A stretch of DNA of 10,293 bases, taken from Thermodesulfobacteriota bacterium (GTDB lineage Bacteria; Desulfobacterota_D; UBA1144; Nemesobacterales; UBA2774). Shown here in pieces: positions 6,418 through 10,293 of this stretch. Location of the stretch: positions 1 to 10,293 of the forward strand of contig JBCCIH010000073.1 of assembly GCA_039028315.1 (NCBI GenBank). Direction: 5' to 3'. The notes under the pieces are model-generated. The model saw only the letters and a program-made list of their open reading frames with translations, did not search any database and was not told where the DNA came from. Positions within the stretch are counted from its first letter, which is position 1. Every line of letters begins with the position of its first letter. The position numbers were made by a program, and so were the translations under genes.

Positions 6418-7002
6418 TTATCTTCTATTTTTTTTCTTAGAGAGGGTAATGAAATTTTTTAGAAGGTCTTTTCCGTGTTTAGTTAAAATAGATTCTGGAT
6501 GAAATTGAACGCCCTCAATTAGATGTTCCTTGTGTCTTATGCCCATTATTTCCCCTTCATCTGTCCATGCGCTTACCTCAAAAACATCTGGAAGGGTTTT
6601 TTTGTTTACGATTAATGAATGATACCTAGTTGCCTCAAAAGGATCAGGGATATTTTTATATACGCCTTTTCCATCGTGATGAATTTCTGAAGTCTTGCCG
6701 TGCAACAGTCTATCAGCTCTTATAATCTCGGCTCCATATGCGTGAGCAACTGATTGATGTCCCAAGCAAACTCCCAGAATCGGAAGACGTCCTGCAAACT
6801 CCTTAATGGCATCTACTGATATGCCGGCTTCTTTTGGAGTGCACGGACCGGGTGAAACGACCATGATATCAGGGTTAAGTTTGCCAATGTCCTCAAGCTC
6901 AATTTTGTCGTTTCTATAAACCACAACCTCTTCACCCAGCTCAGCCAAATAGTGAACCAGGTTATAAGTGAAAGAGTCGTAATTGTCTATCATAAGTATC
7001 AT
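6418..7002 (-). CDS. trpG: Anthranilate synthase component II / glutamine amidotransferase TrpG (PabA-like)
   Basis: The class I glutamine amidotransferase subunit hydrolyses glutamine and passes ammonia to TrpE to make anthranilate. From the ATG at 7002 the protein has 194 residues. The triad falls at C79 in 'LGVCLGHQ' and H168/E170 in 'GVQFHPES', the same numbering as E. coli PabA, which strongly supports this start. The N-terminus 'MILMIDNYDSFTYNL' and the motif 'SPGPCTPKEAGIS' are typical of TrpG/PabA. The frame stays open to 7074, but that would overlap the trpE 3' end and add an atypical Lys/Ser-rich extension, so I reject the longer form. The gene starts 11 nt after the trpE stop with only a weak AGAG ribosome site, suggesting translational coupling. 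No separate pabA is visible, so it may also serve p-aminobenzoate synthesis. Confidence 0.94.
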   Translation of the reverse strand: MILMIDNYDSFTYNLVHYLAELGEEVVVYRNDKIELEDIGKLNPDIMVVSPGPCTPKEAGISVDAIKEFAGRLPILGVCLGHQSVAHAYGAEIIRADRLLHGKTSEIHHDGKGVYKNIPDPFEATRYHSLIVNKKTLPDVFEVSAWTDEGEIMGIRHKEHLIEGVQFHPESILTKHGKDLLKNFITLSKKKNRR

Positions 7003-7013
7003 AATTTTCTCTA

Positions 7014-8492
7014 TTATAATCCCGACTTGGTAACTTCGATAGCCCTTACTAGAGCTTTTACTTTGTTTACGCACTCTTGGTATTCTTTTTCAGGCTTGGA
7101 GTCGGCAACAATTCCAGCGCCGGCCTGAATATTTATCTCACCGTCTTTAATTACAAATGTTCTTATTGTTATACAAGTATCCATATTGCCTGAGAAGCTG
7201 AAATAACCAACTGCGCCCCCGTATGCTCCTCTACGGTTGGGTTCCATCTCTTCTATAATTTCCATAGCTCTCACTTTAGGTGCCCCCGATAATGTTCCAG
7301 CCGGAAATGTTGCTTTAAAAACGTCAAAAGCATCTTTTTTCTTGCTCAGATCAGAAATTACATTTGATACTATGTGCATCACATGAGAGTAGCGCTCAAT
7401 TATCATGAGCTCATCAACTTTGACAGTTCCCGTTTTAGAAATACGTCCCAAGTCATTTCTGGCCAAATCAACAAGCATTATATGCTCGGCCCGCTCTTTT
7501 GGGTCTGCTAAAAGTTCTTCTTCTAATTTCAGATCCTCTTTTTCTGTCTTTCCCCTCGGCCTAGTTCCAGCGATAGGACGGCTTTCTACTTGCCCGTCTT
7601 CGACCCTGACCATTACCTCAGGAGATGAACCCACAAGAGTCTCGTTATTAGTGTTCAAATAGAACATGTATGGCGAAGGGTTTAAAACCCTAAGCGATCT
7701 GTAGAGATCAAACGGATCTACATCAAGCTTAGTTTTCCATCTCTGTGCAATAACTGCCTGAATAATATCCCCAGCCTTTATATATTCCTTAGTTTTTCTG
7801 ACTGCCTTTTTATAATCTTCAGGTTTAAAATTTGATTTAAGTCTTGGTGTCCCCTTACTCTTTGAACTCTTAGTTGCTTTGTATAAACTCACCGGCTTTC
7901 TTAATTTCCTTTCTATTGCTTCAATCTTGGAAACAGCCTTTTCATATTCTTTTTTGGCATTTTTCGAATCAGGCACAAATGCGTTATAGATTATCTTTAT
8001 TTTATGATTCACATTGTCGAAAACGAGTACCGAATCTGTAATCATAAAAAGAGCATCCCATAGACCTAGATCATCAATTCCAAGCTCCGGCAAATCTTCC
8101 ACGTGCCTGACAATGTCATAGCTGAAATATCCAACCGCCCCGCCGTGAAAGCGAGGTAGCTCTGGAGTGGGCACAGGCTTATATCTAGATAGTAATTCCC
8201 TTAAAGCATCAAAAGGATCGCCTTTGCTTTTTTTTGTCCTGCCTTTTTCAGTTACTTCGATATTGCCGTTTTTTGACTTAAAAATTACTTTAGGCTCTGA
8301 TCCTAAAAAGCTGTATCTTCCCCACTTCTCTCCGCCTTCGACACTTTCAAGTAGAAATGAGTACTTTCCAGACTCAATTTTTTTAAAAGCTGAAACCGGC
8401 GTATCAAAGTCTGCAAGCACCTCGCGCCAGACCGGTATTAGGTTGCCTTTTTTGAGTTTTTTCTTAAATTCAGTGAAAGAAGGAGAAATCAT
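7014..8492 (-). CDS. trpE: Anthranilate synthase component I TrpE
   Basis: TrpE converts chorismate to anthranilate, the first committed step of tryptophan synthesis, using ammonia from TrpG. The 492 residues are normal for the family. The N-terminal domain has 'FLLESVEGGEKWGRYSFLG' (46-64); LLES is the tryptophan feedback-inhibition motif, so allosteric control is likely. The chorismate-binding domain carries 'PIAGTRPRG' (306-314), 'ERAEHIMLVDLARNDLGR' (333-350), 'GTLSGAPKVRAMEIIEEMEP' (399-418) and 'GAGIVADSKPEKEY' (458-471). The Ala in PIAGT separates it from PabB, which has Lys there. A Lys/Ser-rich linker (about 196-220) joins the domains. The start 'MISPSF.EF' is the usual TrpE N-terminus, yet no Shine-Dalgarno sequence precedes it; the upstream bases are pyrimidine-rich. 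trpG follows 11 nt later. No leader peptide or attenuator is seen. Confidence 0.95.
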   Translation of the reverse strand: MISPSFTEFKKKLKKGNLIPVWREVLADFDTPVSAFKKIESGKYSFLLESVEGGEKWGRYSFLGSEPKVIFKSKNGNIEVTEKGRTKKSKGDPFDALRELLSRYKPVPTPELPRFHGGAVGYFSYDIVRHVEDLPELGIDDLGLWDALFMITDSVLVFDNVNHKIKIIYNAFVPDSKNAKKEYEKAVSKIEAIERKLRKPVSLYKATKSSKSKGTPRLKSNFKPEDYKKAVRKTKEYIKAGDIIQAVIAQRWKTKLDVDPFDLYRSLRVLNPSPYMFYLNTNNETLVGSSPEVMVRVEDGQVESRPIAGTRPRGKTEKEDLKLEEELLADPKERAEHIMLVDLARNDLGRISKTGTVKVDELMIIERYSHVMHIVSNVISDLSKKKDAFDVFKATFPAGTLSGAPKVRAMEIIEEMEPNRRGAYGGAVGYFSFSGNMDTCITIRTFVIKDGEINIQAGAGIVADSKPEKEYQECVNKVKALVRAIEVTKSGL

Positions 8493-8500
8493 GGGGAGAA

Positions 8501-8529
8501 AGGATAAAAGGGGTAAAATTTAATGTCAA
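8501..8529 (-). promoter_or_regulatory. Sigma-70-type promoter of trpEG, predicting a leaderless mRNA
   Basis: On the - strand a perfect -35 TTGACA (8524-8529) is separated by exactly 17 bp from TATCCT (8501-8506), which keeps the key first, second and last -10 bases. Only 8 bp (ttctcccc) separate this -10 from the trpE ATG, so transcription would begin at or beside the start codon. This agrees with the absence of any Shine-Dalgarno sequence. Confidence 0.55.
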
Positions 8530-8588
8530 GCTAGGGCTTTAAAAGTTGGCCTGATGCTGTATTCTTTCTGATCGAAATTACTCTAACT

Positions 8589-8607
8589 TATAAGACTAAA
8601 ATGGAGG
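8589..8607 (+). promoter_or_regulatory. Shine-Dalgarno and possible -10 element of the phosphomannomutase gene
   Basis: GGAGG (8603-8607) lies 10 nt before the GTG at 8618 and decides that start. TATAAG (8589-8594) is a 5/6 match to a -10 element, but the -35 position 17 bp upstream (ttctga, 8566-8571) matches only 3/6. The ribosome site is solid; the promoter is tentative. Confidence 0.45.
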
Positions 8608-8617
8608 CAAAAGGCCC

Positions 8618-9982
8618 GTGAGTATAAACCCTGGAATTTTCAGAGAATATGACATAAGAGGAGTTACCGGAAAGGATATTGATGAGGGCGTATTTGAAAC
8701 GATTGGCAAAGCCTATGGTACTTATTTAAATAGGCTAGGTGCATCAATTATTTCAATGGGCAGAGACTGCAGGGTCAGCTCTCCTGAGTTATCAGCGGCT
8801 TTTGCAAGGGGTGTTAACTCAACAGGTATTGATGTTTTAGATATCGGAATGGTTTCAACCCCAATGCTCTACTTCTCTTTATATAGCTTAGATGTTAACG
8901 GCGGCGTGATGATTACTGCAAGTCACAACCCTGGAGAGTATAACGGTATTAAGATGTCAGAGGGTAAAAACTCATTATTCGGCGAGCAGATTCAGGAAAT
9001 TAGAGAAATCGCAGAAAAAGGAGAGTTTGCATCAGGACAAGGTAACCTTGCAGGGGCAGACGTAAGATCTGAATACATAAAATTTCTTAAAGATAATCTC
9101 AATATAAATCCTGGTTTAAAAATAGCCGCAGATTATGGAAACGGCATGATCGGCATAATAGGGCCTGAAGTTTTTAGAGAATTTGGCTGCGAGATAACTG
9201 AACTCTATGAGACTCCTGACGGCACATTTCCTAATCACCATCCGGATCCCACCGTTGAAGAAAACTTAGCTGAACTTATTGATACAGTAACAAGCAACAA
9301 CCTGCAAGTAGGTGTTGGTTTTGACGGCGACGGTGATAGGATTGGGGTCATAGATGAAAATGGCGACATTATCTGGGGCGACATGTTAGTTCTTATTTTT
9401 GCAAGAGACATTCTATCAAGAGAGCCGGGCTCTAAGTTCATAGGAGATGTAAAGTGTTCAACCAGGCTCTTTAGAGGAATTGAAGAAGCAGGCGGTGAGG
9501 CAATTATGTGGAAGACCGGTCACTCGCTTATCAAAAACAAAATGAAGGTTGAAGAAGCTCAAATGGCCGGGGAGATGAGCGGTCACATATTTTTTGCTGA
9601 TAAGTTCTTTGGGTATGACGATGCACTTTACGCTGCGCTTCGTCTGCTCGAGATAATCTCTACAACCGGCAAAAAGGTATCCGAGCTTCTTGGAGGAATA
9701 CCACATTCAGTTTCAACTCCCGAGATAAGGCTTGAGTGTCCTGAAGAGATAAAGTTTGAGCTTGTTGAAAAAGTGAAAAACGTACTTAGCGAAACACACG
9801 AAGTTATTGATATTGATGGAGTTAGGATTGAGTTCCCATATGGCTGGGGCTTAATTAGGGCTTCCAATACGCAGCCTGCTTTGGTCTTAAGATTTGAAGC
9901 GGAAGATCAAGAAAAACTAGAGCAAGTAAAATCTATAATTGAAGGTGAGCTTGAGAATCAGATGAAAGAGCTTAGCTCTTAG
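8618..9982 (+). CDS. Phosphomannomutase/phosphoglucomutase (AlgC/ManB type)
   Basis: An alpha-D-phosphohexomutase that interconverts hexose 6- and 1-phosphates (mannose and/or glucose), supplying GDP-mannose or UDP-glucose for LPS, exopolysaccharide or glycan synthesis. It is cytoplasmic and Mg2+-dependent. The 454 residues show all four active-site elements: 'TASHNPGEYNGIKM' (100-113) with phosphoserine S102; the metal loop D236-G-D-G-D-R241; the sugar-recognition loop 'GEMSGH' (318-323); and the phosphate-binding 'RASNTQP' (414-420). GEMSGH is characteristic of the PMM/PGM group rather than of GlmM (phosphoglucosamine mutase), and the N-terminus 'NPGIFREYDIRG' is typical of AlgC/ManB. The start is GTG with GGAGG upstream; the nearby ATG at 8601 meets a stop within six codons. 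It diverges from trpE over 125 nt and converges with the nitrilase gene, 10 nt away. Confidence 0.94.
   Translation: MSINPGIFREYDIRGVTGKDIDEGVFETIGKAYGTYLNRLGASIISMGRDCRVSSPELSAAFARGVNSTGIDVLDIGMVSTPMLYFSLYSLDVNGGVMITASHNPGEYNGIKMSEGKNSLFGEQIQEIREIAEKGEFASGQGNLAGADVRSEYIKFLKDNLNINPGLKIAADYGNGMIGIIGPEVFREFGCEITELYETPDGTFPNHHPDPTVEENLAELIDTVTSNNLQVGVGFDGDGDRIGVIDENGDIIWGDMLVLIFARDILSREPGSKFIGDVKCSTRLFRGIEEAGGEAIMWKTGHSLIKNKMKVEEAQMAGEMSGHIFFADKFFGYDDALYAALRLLEIISTTGKKVSELLGGIPHSVSTPEIRLECPEEIKFELVEKVKNVLSETHEVIDIDGVRIEFPYGWGLIRASNTQPALVLRFEAEDQEKLEQVKSIIEGELENQMKELSS
9966..9980 (+). terminator. Short hairpin overlapping the phosphomannomutase stop codon
   Basis: AAGAGC-tta-GCTCTT is a 6-bp perfect stem with a 3-nt loop at the very end of the phosphomannomutase gene. 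It is followed by the A/T-rich 'ttagaatttt'. It may help termination between the convergent genes, but it lies in coding sequence and has no proper T-run. Confidence 0.25.
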
Positions 9983-9992
9983 GCTTAGAATT

Positions 9993-10293
9993 TTAGTTGG
10001 CCTGATTTTTAGTAAGATCTTGGATTAGTGACTCTAAATTCTCAATACTAATTTCATACTGTTCTGAAATTCTTCTAAGCTCTTTTTCTCCAGGAATCTC
10101 AAATTCCGGTTCCAGGCCGTCTTTGTTTATAGCAAGCTTCGCTATGTCCCACCTTGAGTAATGCCCAAGAGAATCAAAAACTGCTTTTACAGCTTTAATC
10201 TGATTTGCATAACACTCAGCATATAGGATTGCATCTTTTTCAAAGTTGGGTTGTGCCAAATATCTTCCGGCAGGGTTTACTATAGAGCTCCCC
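9993..10293 (-). CDS. Nitrilase-family (carbon-nitrogen hydrolase) enzyme, C-terminal part, 5' end beyond window
   Basis: The frame is open to the right edge, and the visible residues are the C-terminal region of a nitrilase-branch enzyme. Reading in from the edge, 'GSSIVNPAGRYLAQPN' matches the conserved 'GGS.I..P.G..LA.P' stretch that follows the active-site region. 'EKDAILYAE' matches the following 'E.ILTADLD' strand. 'FDSLGHYSRWDI..LAIN' matches the hallmark 'D..GHYARPDVF.L.V'. Here Pro of RPD is replaced by Trp. The Glu-Lys-Cys triad lies outside the window, so activity cannot be judged. A charged tail of about 35 residues ends the protein. A TTG at 10257-10259 could be mistaken for a start, but homology continues upstream of it. 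Likely a cytoplasmic nitrile or amide hydrolase; the substrate is unknown. It converges on the phosphomannomutase gene. Confidence 0.85.
   Translation of the reverse strand, partial: GSSIVNPAGRYLAQPNFEKDAILYAECYANQIKAVKAVFDSLGHYSRWDIAKLAINKDGLEPEFEIPGEKELRRISEQYEISIENLESLIQDLTKNQAN

Noticed and set aside
7003..7074. Longer trpG start adding 24 N-terminal residues
   Set aside because: It overlaps the trpE 3' end, adds a Lys/Ser-rich stretch foreign to the family, and disrupts the canonical C79/H168/E170 numbering given by the ATG at 7002.
8493..8617. trp leader peptide or attenuator upstream of trpE
   Set aside because: No Trp (TGG) codon is present on the trpE strand and the promoter lies too close to the start codon to leave a leader.
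8601..8621. ATG upstream of the phosphomannomutase GTG
   Set aside because: It is in another frame and hits TGA within six codons; the GGAGG site and the 'NPGIFREYDIRG' N-terminus support GTG at 8618.
9235..9867. - strand open frames opposite the phosphomannomutase gene
   Set aside because: They are antisense shadows of a gene whose active-site motifs are all intact.
8544..10006. 12-bp direct repeat agttggcctgat (8544-8555 and 9995-10006) around the phosphomannomutase gene
   Set aside because: A few 12-mer matches are expected by chance in 10 kb, the second copy is coding sequence of the nitrilase tail, and no mobile-element features accompany it.
10257..10259. TTG as start of a complete small protein at the right edge
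   Set aside because: The frame stays open to the window edge and the residues upstream of TTG already match nitrilases, so it is an internal Leu codon.

Overview
The window is an A+T-rich, densely packed stretch of an ordinary bacterial chromosome. The yidC-jag pair and Shine-Dalgarno-led genes mark it as bacterial. The YidC fragment carries the 'LRHSPF..WI.DLS' loop typical of Gram-negative YidC. Together with a Jag protein (usually missing from gammaproteobacteria), this suggests a deltaproteobacterium-like or Dadabacteria-like lineage, but that placement is an impression, not a demonstration.

Layout, left to right. (1) On the + strand lie the C-terminal part of YidC, cut by the window edge, and jag (khpB/eloR); they form an operon for membrane-protein insertion and RNA binding. 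(2) On the - strand lie an acyl-CoA synthetase (ligase 1) and, 39 nt downstream, tadA, the tRNA adenosine deaminase. A good sigma-70-type promoter and a strong Shine-Dalgarno sequence precede ligase 1. (3) On the + strand is a CaxA/YrbG-type Na+/Ca2+ exchanger. It diverges from ligase 1 and ends 2 nt short of the next convergent gene. (4) On the - strand, a trpE-trpG pair encodes both subunits of anthranilate synthase, followed 83 nt later by a second acyl-CoA synthetase (ligase 2), a close paralogue of ligase 1. (5) On the + strand is a phosphomannomutase/phosphoglucomutase, divergent from trpE. (6) On the - strand is the C-terminal end of a nitrilase-family enzyme that runs off the right edge.

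Most genes here are independent housekeeping functions rather than one pathway: membrane biogenesis, tRNA modification, cation exchange, tryptophan (and possibly folate) synthesis, and sugar-phosphate supply for surface polysaccharide. The real couplings are yidC-jag, trpE-trpG, and possibly ligase 1-tadA and trpG-ligase 2 by read-through. The two ligases, about seven residues in ten identical by eye, bracket the exchanger, so an ancestral duplication was probably interrupted by that gene.

I found no mobile element, CRISPR array, RNA gene, phage or defence system, and no convincing undescribed system. The points most worth a second look are the paralogous ligases with unusual core motifs, a trpE promoter that predicts a leaderless mRNA, and a Jag protein lacking the R3H histidine. 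No gene-free stretch exceeds about 210 nt.
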